The notes under the pieces were generated by a model, which worked only from the letters and a program-made list of their open reading frames with translations, was not told the DNA's origin and ran no database searches. A DNA stretch of 33,207 nucleotides from Paenibacillus sp. oral taxon 786 str. D14 (GTDB taxonomy: Bacteria; Bacillota; Bacilli; Paenibacillales; Paenibacillaceae). The position numbers and the translations under genes are program-made. The number at the start of each line of letters is the position of its first letter. Position 1 is the stretch's first letter. The stretch spans positions 179,619 to 212,825 of the forward strand of contig NZ_GG695974.1 of the NCBI RefSeq assembly GCF_000159955.1, given 5' to 3'. This document shows positions 1 through 8,500 of this stretch, in pieces.

Positions 1-1033
1 TTACTGAAAACTGTTCCCCGTCTTGGATCATTTGGACATCATCGGGACGGAAGATGATTGCATAAACGTGACCATATTTCGTAGTATCGACGTTAAAATA
101 AGCTTGCTGCTGCCATTTTAAATCCTCAGAGTCGACGTTGCGGTATCCCGCAGGAAATTCCTCTTTCACCATCTCATGATTAAAATTCCAAGTACGTTGG
201 TCCGATAGTCGGGTTAATTCCACTTTTACATCCGAAAGGGAAGGAGCCTCGAATCGTTCCGGATTTAGCTGCACGGACCAAGCTTGTTGACCATTAAAAT
301 ATTCAAGCGGGAAATAACCTTTATTGGGATAAAGGGAGTAGTTGAAGTTAAGCGAATCGCTTCGACTGGTATCAAATACCTGCATCGCGCTATAGTATCC
401 GCTCCCTTTAGCAGGGTTAGATTTATATGCCAGACCGAAGCCAATGTTTTTTAGCTGCGGGCTTAATACCCATCTTCGATGGCCTAGTCTATCGATATTA
501 CTGACGTCAGAATCATCCATATAGGCATTCACGCTATCCACTAAAATATTTCCGTTGCTTCCGGACGTATAATAAAGATTTGAGGAGCTACTGGATTTGT
601 ATCCGATGTCATAGAATTCTTTGAGCATATCGGCTGGTTGTTTTGGCCAATGGGTGAGTTGTCCCACAGTGGAAACAAGTACAGAACCATGCTGTGCTTG
701 CCGGTTTAGTTGAGGATCCAACTGCAGATCACTAGGCAAACCGGTGATAAACCGATAGAAGTTTGCTGTGTCCAAGCCCCTTTTCAGATACTCATCATTC
801 AACTTCCCTGGTAAATAGGGAGCTGTCGTAGCGGGTTCTTCAGCGAAGGCTGGGGAAGTTCCAGAAGTTCCTGTATTCCATAGCCGCCAATGATCGATGA
901 TCTCCTCTTTACTTCGCTCCGGTAGCATGCTGTCTAACTGTTCCGCATAAACGCATTTAGGTAATAAAAATGCGCAGAATGTGATTCCAAGGGCTGCGAT
1001 CAGATGAATCGATATTTTTCTCCAACCTAACAT
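1..1033 (-). CDS. Secreted CAP-domain (SCP/PR-1-like) protein, 3' end cut by window
   Basis: The reading frame is open from an ATG at 1033 to the left window edge (344 codons visible, no stop), so the C-terminus lies outside. An AAAGGAG ribosome site sits about 12 nt upstream. Residues 1-30 form a signal peptide (MLGWRK, a hydrophobic run, cleavage near VYA). The body matches bacterial CAP-domain proteins: a helix with QAQHGS (His115), then the run SNIDRLGHRRWVL (His185) followed by a 'KNIGFGLAY' strand, the conserved GHRRW-type CAP signature. No SLH repeat is seen in the visible part, but one could follow. Bacterial CAP proteins are secreted; their biochemical role is mostly unknown. The gene is richer in A+T than the genes to its right. 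Family call is fairly sure; function is not. Confidence 0.8.
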   Translation of the reverse strand, partial: MLGWRKISIHLIAALGITFCAFLLPKCVYAEQLDSMLPERSKEEIIDHWRLWNTGTSGTSPAFAEEPATTAPYLPGKLNDEYLKRGLDTANFYRFITGLPSDLQLDPQLNRQAQHGSVLVSTVGQLTHWPKQPADMLKEFYDIGYKSSSSSNLYYTSGSNGNILVDSVNAYMDDSDVSNIDRLGHRRWVLSPQLKNIGFGLAYKSNPAKGSGYYSAMQVFDTSRSDSLNFNYSLYPNKGYFPLEYFNGQQAWSVQLNPERFEAPSLSDVKVELTRLSDQRTWNFNHEMVKEEFPAGYRNVDSEDLKWQQQAYFNVDTTKYGHVYAIIFRPDDVQMIQDGEQFSV

Positions 1034-1060
1034 TTAAAGAGGCCACTCCTTTGTCAAACT

Positions 1061-1120
1061 CCGATAAAATATCGGGAAAAATGTGATAAATAAAACAAAT
1101 TCGACATTTTTCTGATATTT
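1061..1120. repeat. Imperfect inverted repeat upstream of the CAP gene
   Basis: Arms 1067-1085 and 1103-1120 are reverse complements at about 17 of 19 positions with one 1-nt gap, separated by 17 nt. The left arm overlaps a second, perfect palindrome, CCGATA-AAA-TATCGG, at 1061-1075. The structure lies 28-87 nt upstream of the CAP start codon and downstream of the MFS stop. It could be an operator, a leader hairpin for the CAP mRNA, or part of the MFS transcript end; no clean T-run follows it for a classical terminator. Confidence 0.5.
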
Positions 1121-1155
1121 CCTTCATTTGGGGATGGTGGCTCTCGAAATCTTGA

Positions 1156-2355
1156 TTATCTGCTGACCCGCTCGCGCCGCAGCCCGCGCACCTGCGCGTA
1201 CACGGCGACGAGCTGCGTCAACAGGCCGGCGATGCATACACCGGTCCAGCCGAAATGCGCATAGCTGAACGAGCCGATCCCGGAGCCCAGAGCTCCGCCG
1301 ATGAAATACGATACCATATAGATCGTATTGATACGGTTGCGGTACTCGTCGCTGATGGCGTGGATGCGGGCCTGGTTGGAGATCTGCGTCGACTGGACGC
1401 CAAGGTCGAGCAGAATGACGCCGACAACCAGGCCCGCCAAGGTGTAGCCGAAGCCGAGCATGCAGGCGTAGGCGAGGATCACCGCGCCCATGCCGATGGC
1501 GATGGTGAAGCGCGGACTGCGCCGATCGGCCATCCGCCCGGCGATCGGCGCAGCCAAGGCTCCGACGACGCCAATCAGGCTGAACAGACCGGCCGCGTCA
1601 GGGCCGAGGCCGTAGTGCGGTTCGGCCAGCAGGAACGACAGCGTCGTCCAGAACACGCTGAAGGCGGCGAACATCATGCCGCCGTTCAGCGACGCTTCGC
1701 GAAGCAGCGGCAGATCTTTAATGAGTGACGCCATCGAGCGGAACAAATCCCCATACCCGGCCGTTGCCACGGACGGGGACTTGGGCAGGCGGAACGCTAA
1801 GAAGAAGGCCAGAAGGATCATGAGTCCGGAGGCGATAAAATAAACGGTCGGCCAGCCGAGATATTCGCCAACGAGCCCGCTGAACGTCCGGGAGACGAGA
1901 ATCCCGATCAACAGTCCGCTCATGACAGTGCCGATGATTCGGCCGTGCTCCTTTGGGTCGGCCAGCTGTGCGGCGAGCGGCACGATCAGCTGCGGGACGA
2001 TGGAAGTGAAGCCCACGGCGAAGGAGGCGACGCTCAGGATGATGCTGTTCCAGGCAAATGCCAGAAACAGCAGGGCGCCGGCGGAGCAGACGAGCATGAA
2101 CAGAATCAGCGATTTTTTCTCACGGATATCGGCCAGCGGCAGGATCATCAGCATCCCCAGGGCATAGCCAACTTGCGTCAAAGTGGCAGCGTACCCGACC
2201 TGGGATTGCGTAACGCCAAACGAGGCGGCAATTTCCGCCAGCAGCGGTTGAATGTAATAGAGATTCGCCACGGCGATGCCGGCGGTGACCGCCATGGTCA
2301 ACACGAGAAACCGACTCAGCCGAATCGGCGTGCTTTCCGTACTTTCGGTAGGCAT
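1156..2355 (-). CDS. MFS transporter (drug:H+ antiporter-like)
   Basis: The 399-residue product is an integral membrane protein with the alternating hydrophobic segments of a 12-helix major facilitator. The loop after the second helix (MLMILPLADIREKKSL) resembles the MFS motif A region, and GVTQSQVGYAATLTQVGYALG is typical of sugar/drug exporter-like members. The ATG at 2355 is chosen because AAAGGAGGGG lies 13 nt upstream. An in-frame TTG at 2391 is rejected: it falls inside the T-run of the upstream terminator and has no ribosome site. The gene follows the aldo/keto reductase in the same direction but a strong terminator separates them, so it probably has its own promoter or relies on read-through. 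Substrate cannot be deduced. Confidence 0.85.
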   Translation of the reverse strand: MPTESTESTPIRLSRFLVLTMAVTAGIAVANLYYIQPLLAEIAASFGVTQSQVGYAATLTQVGYALGMLMILPLADIREKKSLILFMLVCSAGALLFLAFAWNSIILSVASFAVGFTSIVPQLIVPLAAQLADPKEHGRIIGTVMSGLLIGILVSRTFSGLVGEYLGWPTVYFIASGLMILLAFFLAFRLPKSPSVATAGYGDLFRSMASLIKDLPLLREASLNGGMMFAAFSVFWTTLSFLLAEPHYGLGPDAAGLFSLIGVVGALAAPIAGRMADRRSPRFTIAIGMGAVILAYACMLGFGYTLAGLVVGVILLDLGVQSTQISNQARIHAISDEYRNRINTIYMVSYFIGGALGSGIGSFSYAHFGWTGVCIAGLLTQLVAVYAQVRGLRRERVSR

Positions 2356-2387
2356 GTTTTCTCCAGCCCCTCCTTTCGAGATTTTGG

Positions 2388-2433
2388 ACAAAAAAACAAC
2401 CTAAGTCCTGTGGAAACGGGGCTTAGGTTGTTT
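2388..2433 (-). terminator. Rho-independent terminator of the aldo/keto reductase gene
   Basis: Reading leftward, a 12-bp perfect stem (2422-2433 pairing with 2394-2405, core CAACCTAAG/CTTAGGTTG) with a 16-nt loop runs straight into a T-run on the minus strand. It begins about 18 nt after the reductase stop codon. Confidence 0.9.
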
Positions 2434-2451
2434 CGCGTAGGGACACTTAAC

Positions 2452-3369
2452 TTACGGCAAAATGTTCCCCGCCGCACGGTAAATTTCGTACCATTCCTCG
2501 CGGGTCAAGCGGATGTCGCTGGCTTTGATGCAGTCCTTCAAGCGGTCGAGGTTCATCGTCCCGATGACCGGTTGCATTTGGGCCGGGTGACGCAGCAGCC
2601 ACGCGATGGCGATGGTCGTATTCGTGACGCCGTATTTCGCGGCGATTTCGTCAATTTTCTGGTTCAGCTCAGGGAACTTCTCGTTGCCGAGGAAGACGCC
2701 TTCAAAGAAACCGTATTGGAACGGCGACCACGGCTGAATCGTGATATCGTTCAAGCGGCAGAAGTCCAGCACGCTGCCGTCACGGTTAATGGCGGCTTCG
2801 TTTTCCATATTTACGTTAATGCCGGCCGAAATCATCGTCGTGTTCGTGATGCTCAGCTGCAGCTGATTGGCGACGATCGGCTGTTTGACGTATTTTTGCA
2901 GCAGTTGAATTTGCATCGGGTTCTGGTTGGACACGCCGAAATGGCGTACTTTGCCCGCGGTATGCAACTGGTCGAACGCCTCCGCAACCTCTTCGGGTTC
3001 TACCAGGGCATCGGGACGATGCAGCAGCAGCACATCGAGATATTCGGTTTTCAGACGCTTCAGAATGCCGTCCACCGACGACAAAATATGCTCTTTCGAG
3101 AAGTCAAAGAACCCTTGGCGGATGCCGCATTTCGATTGCAGGATGATTTTCTCCCGAATTTCTGGATTCATGTGAATCGCATCGGCGAAAATCTCCTCAC
3201 AGGAGCCGCCGCCGTAGATATCCGCGTGGTCAAAAAAGTTAGCGCCTTCTTCCAGCGCGGTTTGGACGAAACGTTCCGCTCCGGCTTTGTCCAGCGAGTT
3301 AATTCGCATACAGCCGACGGCAATGACAGGGACCTCCAGCGTGCTCGTACCAAGCTTGATCGTCTTCAT
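2452..3369 (-). CDS. Aldo/keto reductase (YdhF-like)
   Basis: A 305-residue NAD(P)H-dependent TIM-barrel oxidoreductase. The catalytic tetrad of the family is visible: Asp47 and Tyr52 in NFFDHADIYGGG, Lys80 in LQSKCG, His117 in LLLHRPD. The 'FGVSNQNP' strand and 'PVIGTMNLDRL' near the C-terminus complete the fold and the cofactor-binding end. The sequence resembles E. coli YdhF-type reductases; the natural carbonyl substrate is unknown. The ATG at 3369 has GAGGAGG about 10 nt upstream. The gene stands alone between two minus-strand terminators (3540-3573 behind it, 2388-2433 after it), so it looks monocistronic. Confidence 0.9.
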   Translation of the reverse strand: MKTIKLGTSTLEVPVIAVGCMRINSLDKAGAERFVQTALEEGANFFDHADIYGGGSCEEIFADAIHMNPEIREKIILQSKCGIRQGFFDFSKEHILSSVDGILKRLKTEYLDVLLLHRPDALVEPEEVAEAFDQLHTAGKVRHFGVSNQNPMQIQLLQKYVKQPIVANQLQLSITNTTMISAGINVNMENEAAINRDGSVLDFCRLNDITIQPWSPFQYGFFEGVFLGNEKFPELNQKIDEIAAKYGVTNTTIAIAWLLRHPAQMQPVIGTMNLDRLKDCIKASDIRLTREEWYEIYRAAGNILP

Positions 3370-3539
3370 TAATCGGATCCTCCTCTATGGTTAGGAATAG
3401 ATGATTTATTCACCCGGGCCGGATATGTAAAAATATGAGATCGAATCCAGTTCCATCGATGGCGCCTGGATGCCCCCATCATTGTGACATAGAAAAACGG
3501 CGGATTCAAGAGCAGGGCAACGCGTTAAAGAAAAACAGC

Positions 3540-3573
3540 CCAAAAAGGCCGCCGGATCATAAATCCGGCAGCC
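3540..3573 (-). terminator. Rho-independent terminator of the HesB-like gene
   Basis: On the minus strand a GGC-GCCGGAT stem closes on ATCCGGC-GCC with a 5-nt loop and is followed by TTTTT. It lies about 30 nt after the stop at 3605. The rest of 3370-3539 holds no gene I can support; it must contain the promoter of the aldo/keto reductase, which I could not place. Confidence 0.9.
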
Positions 3574-3604
3574 GAAAGCGGAAAGGAAGGGAAGCCCCTG
3601 ACCG

Positions 3605-3949
3605 TTAGCGGAGGGCTTCGCTGGTAGCAGCAACGCGTTTGTCTTTCAGCACGACGTTGTTGCTGTACAACATCGAGTCGCTGCTCAAACGGTAAGTTGG
3701 GTAATTCTCATGGGCAAACAAGCGTAAGACGTCATCAAACAAAATTTCTTGCTGGCGATCCACCAAAAAGGTGAAGCCGCCCGATTCAAATGCGATATCA
3801 GTAGGAAGCGGCTCGCTGACCAAATGCAGCGAATAAACGCCGGCTGCGCTGCACCCTTCCGATTCGCCAACCAGCTTGAAGTACCCCGGCTGGCCGCCTA
3901 GGCTTTGCGCAAGTTTTTCTTTCGTCAGGTTCGTCATGTCTACTCTCAT
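3605..3949 (-). CDS. HesB/IscA-like (Fe-S biosynthesis domain) protein, lacking the CxC tail
   Basis: A 114-residue protein resembling the A-type Fe-S scaffold fold (Fe-S_biosyn). Visible features are an N-terminal helix, GYFKLVGESEGCSAAGVYSL with a single conserved-position Cys, and the beta-rich FTFLVDRQQEILF. Genuine IscA/SufA/ErpA proteins carry a C-terminal Cys-x-Cys pair; this one has none, which is seen in the divergent HesB-like proteins of Bacillota. A role as a metal or Fe-S carrier is therefore not assured. Start: ATG at 3949 with AAAGGA 8 nt upstream; the GTG at 3958 overlaps that ribosome site and the ATG at 3937 is too far from it. It is divergent from a Fur-box-controlled flavoprotein across about 370 bp. 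Confidence 0.7.
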   Translation of the reverse strand: MRVDMTNLTKEKLAQSLGGQPGYFKLVGESEGCSAAGVYSLHLVSEPLPTDIAFESGGFTFLVDRQQEILFDDVLRLFAHENYPTYRLSSDSMLYSNNVVLKDKRVAATSEALR

Positions 3950-4023
3950 TCGACACACATCCTTTAGTCTCTATTTATATTTAGTAAAATTAAATTTCCT
4001 ACAATTTATTTATAAACAATTTA

Positions 4024-4197
4024 ATGAAAGATGTCAAGTGGGGGAAAGATCACTTGTACGCCGAAGACCTGAGCGAAAGTATGCAGCTGATGGAATGGGT
4101 TTGGCAACGGGATGACAGAGCGCTGCTGAATCTTGGACGCTACGAATATTTTATTCGCGGCAGCGAGGCGCGGTCGGGAAAGGATTCGCTTTTTTAG
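4024..4197 (+). CDS. Possible 57-residue orphan protein
   Basis: ATG at 4024 to TAG at 4197 encodes a 57-residue acidic, Trp-rich peptide (WGKDHLYAEDL, LMEWVWQRDD, GRYEYFIRGSEA). Base composition changes abruptly from AT-rich to GC-balanced exactly where the ORF begins and returns to AT-rich after it, as expected of coding DNA. Against it: no recognisable ribosome binding site precedes the ATG and I do not recognise a family. It may be a small real gene with weak translation, or the remnant of a longer one. The rest of 3950-4318 is AT-rich intergenic DNA with the promoters of the flanking genes. Confidence 0.4.
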   Translation: MKDVKWGKDHLYAEDLSESMQLMEWVWQRDDRALLNLGRYEYFIRGSEARSGKDSLF

Positions 4198-4221
4198 AGA
4201 AAAAAGCAAAAAAATTTAGAT

Positions 4222-4240
4222 AATAATGATTTTCATTCTC
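4222..4240. promoter_or_regulatory. Fur-box upstream of ferredoxin-NADP reductase
   Basis: AATAATGATTTTCATTCTC matches the 19-bp Fur consensus at 15 of 19 positions. A TATGAT hexamer at 4248-4253 is a plausible -10, placing the Fur-box across the -35 region, the usual repressing position. The gene start is 79 nt downstream of the box. Confidence 0.75.
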
Positions 4241-4318
4241 AATTAGATATGATACGATGGTTCCATCCAAGTAGATCATTTACTCTGTTTACGTGATAAA
4301 AAAGGAGAGGTAACGACG

Positions 4319-5377
4319 ATGGAACCAACCGTATATGATGTCACGATTATCGGAGGTGGCCCTGCCGGGTTGTATTCGGCCTTTTATAGCGGCTTGCGCG
4401 AGATGAAGACGAAGCTGATCGAGTATCAGCCTTTTCTTGGCGGCAAAGTGAATGTGTATCCGGAGAAAATGATTTGGGACGTCGGCGGCCTGACGCCGGT
4501 CACTGGAGAACAGCTGATCCAGCAATTGATCGAGCAGGGAATGACGTTCCAACCGGAAGTTGTGCTAGGTGAAAAGGTGACTTCGATTTCTCGGGGCGAG
4601 GATCGCATTTTTACATTGCATACTGCATCGGGAGCCAAACACTACTCCAAAACGGTCATCCTGGCCATCGGCGGCGGGATTCTGAAGCCCACGAAGCTCG
4701 ACATCGAAGGGGCGGAACGATTCGAAGTGACGAATCTCCACTATACGGTGAAATCGCTGGGCCGGTTCAAAGGCAAAACCGTGCTGATCTCCGGCGGCGG
4801 GAATACCGCGATCGATTGGGCGAACGAGCTGGCTCCGATTGCGAAGAAGGTCTATCTGACGTACCGAAAAGAAACGCTGAAAGGCCACGAGGCTGAGGTG
4901 ACGAAGCTGATGAAGAACGATGTGGCTTGCCTGTTGAACACGTCGATCGTGAAATTGACCGGCGCCAAGGGCGGAGATTCCATCCGCAGCGTATGGATTC
5001 AAAACCATGAGGACGGCTCCATCGTCGAGCTGGAAGTGGATGAGGTGGTGGTCAGCCACGGGTATGAACGGGATAAGGCGCTGCTGGAAAACAGTGAAGT
5101 CAAGATCGAAATGGCGAACGAGTACGGCGTAAAAGGAACGGCCATGAGTGAAACCACGGTGGAGGGGATTTTTGCTGCGGGGGATATTTTGTCTTATGAA
5201 GGCAAGCTGCATCTGATCGCCGGGGCTTTTCAGGATGCGGCGAACGCTGTGAACCGAGCCAAACAGTACATCAACCCGGAGGCAGAGGCATATGGAATGG
5301 TCTCCTCGCATAATGATCTGTTCATTGAAAAAAATCGGGAGCTGAAGAAGCAACTGTTTGCGACAATGGCAGAATAA
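4319..5377 (+). CDS. Ferredoxin/flavodoxin--NADP(+) reductase (YumC/YcgT type)
   Basis: A 352-residue thioredoxin-reductase-like flavoprotein without the redox CxxC pair, the hallmark of the Bacillus YumC/YcgT ferredoxin-NADP reductases. The FAD-binding GGGPAG is at residues 12-17, the NADPH-binding GGGNTA at about 157-162, and the C-terminal FAD contact is AAGDILSYEGKLHLIAGAF. Length agrees with the family. It transfers electrons between NADPH and ferredoxin or flavodoxin in the cytosol. ATG at 4319 follows GGAGAGG by 8 nt. The Fur-box at 4222 indicates induction on iron starvation, as known for B. subtilis ycgT; by regulation this copy looks like the ycgT-type paralogue. A terminator follows immediately. 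Confidence 0.93.
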   Translation: MEPTVYDVTIIGGGPAGLYSAFYSGLREMKTKLIEYQPFLGGKVNVYPEKMIWDVGGLTPVTGEQLIQQLIEQGMTFQPEVVLGEKVTSISRGEDRIFTLHTASGAKHYSKTVILAIGGGILKPTKLDIEGAERFEVTNLHYTVKSLGRFKGKTVLISGGGNTAIDWANELAPIAKKVYLTYRKETLKGHEAEVTKLMKNDVACLLNTSIVKLTGAKGGDSIRSVWIQNHEDGSIVELEVDEVVVSHGYERDKALLENSEVKIEMANEYGVKGTAMSETTVEGIFAAGDILSYEGKLHLIAGAFQDAANAVNRAKQYINPEAEAYGMVSSHNDLFIEKNRELKKQLFATMAE

Positions 5378-5396
5378 CCGAATCTACTACATATGG

Positions 5397-5431
5397 ATGC
5401 GCTTACCTGAATTGGGTAGGCGTATTTTTTT
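5397..5431 (+). terminator. Rho-independent terminator after the ferredoxin-NADP reductase
   Basis: An 11-bp stem (5397-5407 with 5415-5425, two G-U pairs) is followed by a run of T residues to 5431, 20 nt after the stop codon. Confidence 0.85.
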
Positions 5432-5534
5432 ACCCTTTTACTGCTTATGTGCCATAAAAGTGGGAATATATCGAAACCTCACAGCAGCTTGTATAGGCTC
5501 CTTGAAAACTATGAACGGTGAGGGAGATGAGAGT

Positions 5535-8500
5535 TTGAGCAAGAAAGTCGTTGCAGGAATCTTAAGCTTCCTCCTGGCATTTACGCTGCTTCTGCCGATG
5601 GCAGGAGCCGAAGGCGACGCTTTGGCGGGAGCCGATGCAAGGAGGGACGGCGTTCCCCGGTTGAATCAGGACGCCGTGACGCAGGAAGCGCTGCGTAAGC
5701 AAGTATCGGACGTTCAGCTGAAAGGCAGAGAGCAACGGGAGGTTTTGGGTCAAGCCTCTCCCGCAGGCAATAAGTTGCAGCTGGAACGCCAGGACGCCGA
5801 AGCGGCCGCGGTTCAACCGCAAAACTTCGTTCCGCTTACGGACGGCAGCGAGTTAACGCCGGTCATCGTCGAGCTGCAGGAAGCGCCGTTAAAGGTGTTT
5901 GAGGCTACGCAGAGCAAAATGAAAACAAGCCATTCGCTGAGCTCCCACAGAAAGGCGATCGATTTGCAGCAGCAAACGTTCAAGACGCAAGCGGTTGGTA
6001 AACTGAAGGCCAAAATTAAACGCGAGTACGAAAATATTTTTAACGGGTATTCGCAGACCCTTCCGGCCAATGAGATCGAAAATCTGCTCAAGCTTCCGGG
6101 AGTGAAGGCCGTTTATCCTAACGAAACGGTCTATGCCACGGAGGAGGAAGAGACTCCGACTGCGCCGCTGGACAGCGTGTCGTTTATCGGCAGCGGTGAC
6201 TTCTGGGCCGAAGGAAACGAAGGCCAGGGGATTAAAGTTGGGGTCATCGATACCGGTGTGGCGAAGGACCATCCCGATTTGGCGGATGCGGTTCCGGATG
6301 GGTATTGGGGTTATGACTTTGTGAACGATGATTCCGAGCCCTACGAAACAACGAAGCAGGATTATTTGGATGCACATGCCCAGAATCCGTCGCTGCCTGA
6401 GTTTGATGAAAACGGCAGAGCTTACTATACTTCGCACGGCAGCCACGTCTCGGGAATCGTAGCCGGTCGTGGCGTTGGCACGGATGAACTGGCAGGGACC
6501 AAAGGGGTCGCACCAGAAGCGGAAATTTACGCTTATAAGGTGTTAGGTCCATACGGCAGCGGTACGACGGAGGATGTGATCGCCGGTATCGAGCGTGCAG
6601 TCGTGGATGGCATGGATGTCATCAATCTGTCGCTGGGCTCCAACACCAATAACCAGCGCTCCGCCGACTCGATTGCGGTCAACAATGCGATGAAAGCCGG
6701 CGTTGTGGCCGTGGTATCCAGCGGCAACTCCGGACCGGGGGCTGCGACGGTGACCGATCCGGGCAGTTCGGAGCTGGCGATTACGGTTGGCGCATCCAAG
6801 CCGCCGCTCGTCACGCCGATTATGCGGATTCCGGCGATGGGCGGAGAAGGCTTCTTTATGGATACGTTTGATAAGTCCGCCGGGATCGAGGATTTAACCG
6901 AGTCTTACCCGTTGGTGGATGTTGGACTCGGGAAAGCAGCGGATTATGCGGGTAAGGACTTGAACGGAAAAATCGCCTTTATCAAACGCGGTGAGATTTC
7001 CTTCGCGGAAAAAGCGCTCAACGCCCAAGCCGCGGGTGCGGTCGCCGCGATTGTGTTCAACAACGTGCCGGAAGCTTTGGAAAGCGGGACGTTGGGGGAC
7101 GCAGATGTTCAAATCCCGGTTTACGCTCTTTCTGGAGCGTATGGGGGACGAATTCGGGAGGCTTTGAAGGAACAGGAGCTGTCTGCTGAATTCAGTACAA
7201 CGATAGAAGAAGATATTATGGCGGGCTTTAGCTCGCGTGGACCAGCCAAACCGGGGTATGACCTCAAACCGGACATTTCCGCACCAGGGATGAGCGTTCG
7301 CTCCAGCGTGCCGGATTATGAAGGCTGGTATGCCGCTCAAAACGGCACCAGTATGGCCGCGCCGCACATTGCAGGTGCAGCAGCCCTCGTGCTGCAAAAA
7401 TATCCAAACCTGACGCCTTATGAAGTAAAGTCCTTATTGATGAATAATACCGTGAAACTCAGCGATCGGAACGGTGACCGCTATACCCACATGGATCAAG
7501 GGGCCGGTCGGGTCGCGCTGGATCAGGTTCTGGAGGCCAAAGCGGTAGCGATGGCAGAGGATTCGACGCCTTATGTGGATGGGGATCTCCCGGAAACTTT
7601 TTATACGGGCAGCCTGTCGTTTGGATATGTTGGCAACGGCTTTTCTGCCAAACAACATGTGATCGTGAAGGACATCGTCGGGGAGTCCTCGACCTACACG
7701 GTCAGTTCGCATTGGTATGGCAATGCATCGATTGACCTAACCTTGTCTGCGGCAGAGGTTGCGGTCAGCGCTGGCGGGGAAACCAGCTTCGACGTCGAAG
7801 TTGTCGTGCCGGAAGAAGCCGCCAACCAACGGTATGAAGGTGAAGTGATCCTGACCGAAACGGCAACCGGGCATGTGATTAACCTGCCGGTATCGGTCTA
7901 CGTTGGCGATACGCCGCAGGTGGATGTGGTGACGGATGTAGATCTGTCCAGCAACCCGATTTCGCCGAATAACGATGGACTTTATGATACTACAGACATC
8001 TCATTCACGGTGAATGAATATACCGATTACTTCTCGCTGGAAGTCCATGATCTGAACGGAAATTGGCAGGGCGTGGTCTTTGAAACCGATCAAGGCATTG
8101 ATCCCGGCAGCTATACTTTGAGAGGTTGGGACGGAAGTGTTTTTGATGAAAATTACGACGAAGTGTTACTTCCCGATGGCGGATACCTGCTGATCCCTTA
8201 TACTGGAACATCCTTGTTTGACTCCGTTCCTTCGGAAGACTCTGCTTATGTATTCTTCGTCGATACGACGGCACCGGTATCCCATCTTAGTGAACCGCCA
8301 TTGACAGTGAAGAGCTCTGGTCAAACGGGAGTCATCTCCGGCGAAGTGACGGAGGATATGCTGATTAATTATCTCGTGAACTTCGGCGGGCTGGATATGG
8401 AGCTTGTGATTGGTGTCGAGGCGTGGTTTGCAGATCCAGAGGGCAATGTAGATTATCGGTTTGGCACTATTGATAACCAAGGGAATTTCAAAATTGAGGT

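Noticed and set aside
2356..2391. N-terminal extension of the MFS transporter from a TTG at 2391
   Set aside because: It lies in the T-run of the preceding terminator and lacks a ribosome site, while ATG 2355 has AAAGGAGGGG upstream.
1945..3372. Long plus-strand open frame across the MFS and aldo/keto reductase genes
   Set aside because: It spans two well-supported minus-strand genes and their terminator; antisense shadow.
3406..3633. Minus-strand frame of 75 codons between the HesB-like gene and the aldo/keto reductase
   Set aside because: It contains the HesB-like gene's terminator and has no ribosome site.
5358..5534. Longer N-terminus for the protease, overlapping the end of the reductase
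   Set aside because: It would include the reductase terminator and destroy the signal peptide; TTG at 5535 has a proper ribosome site.
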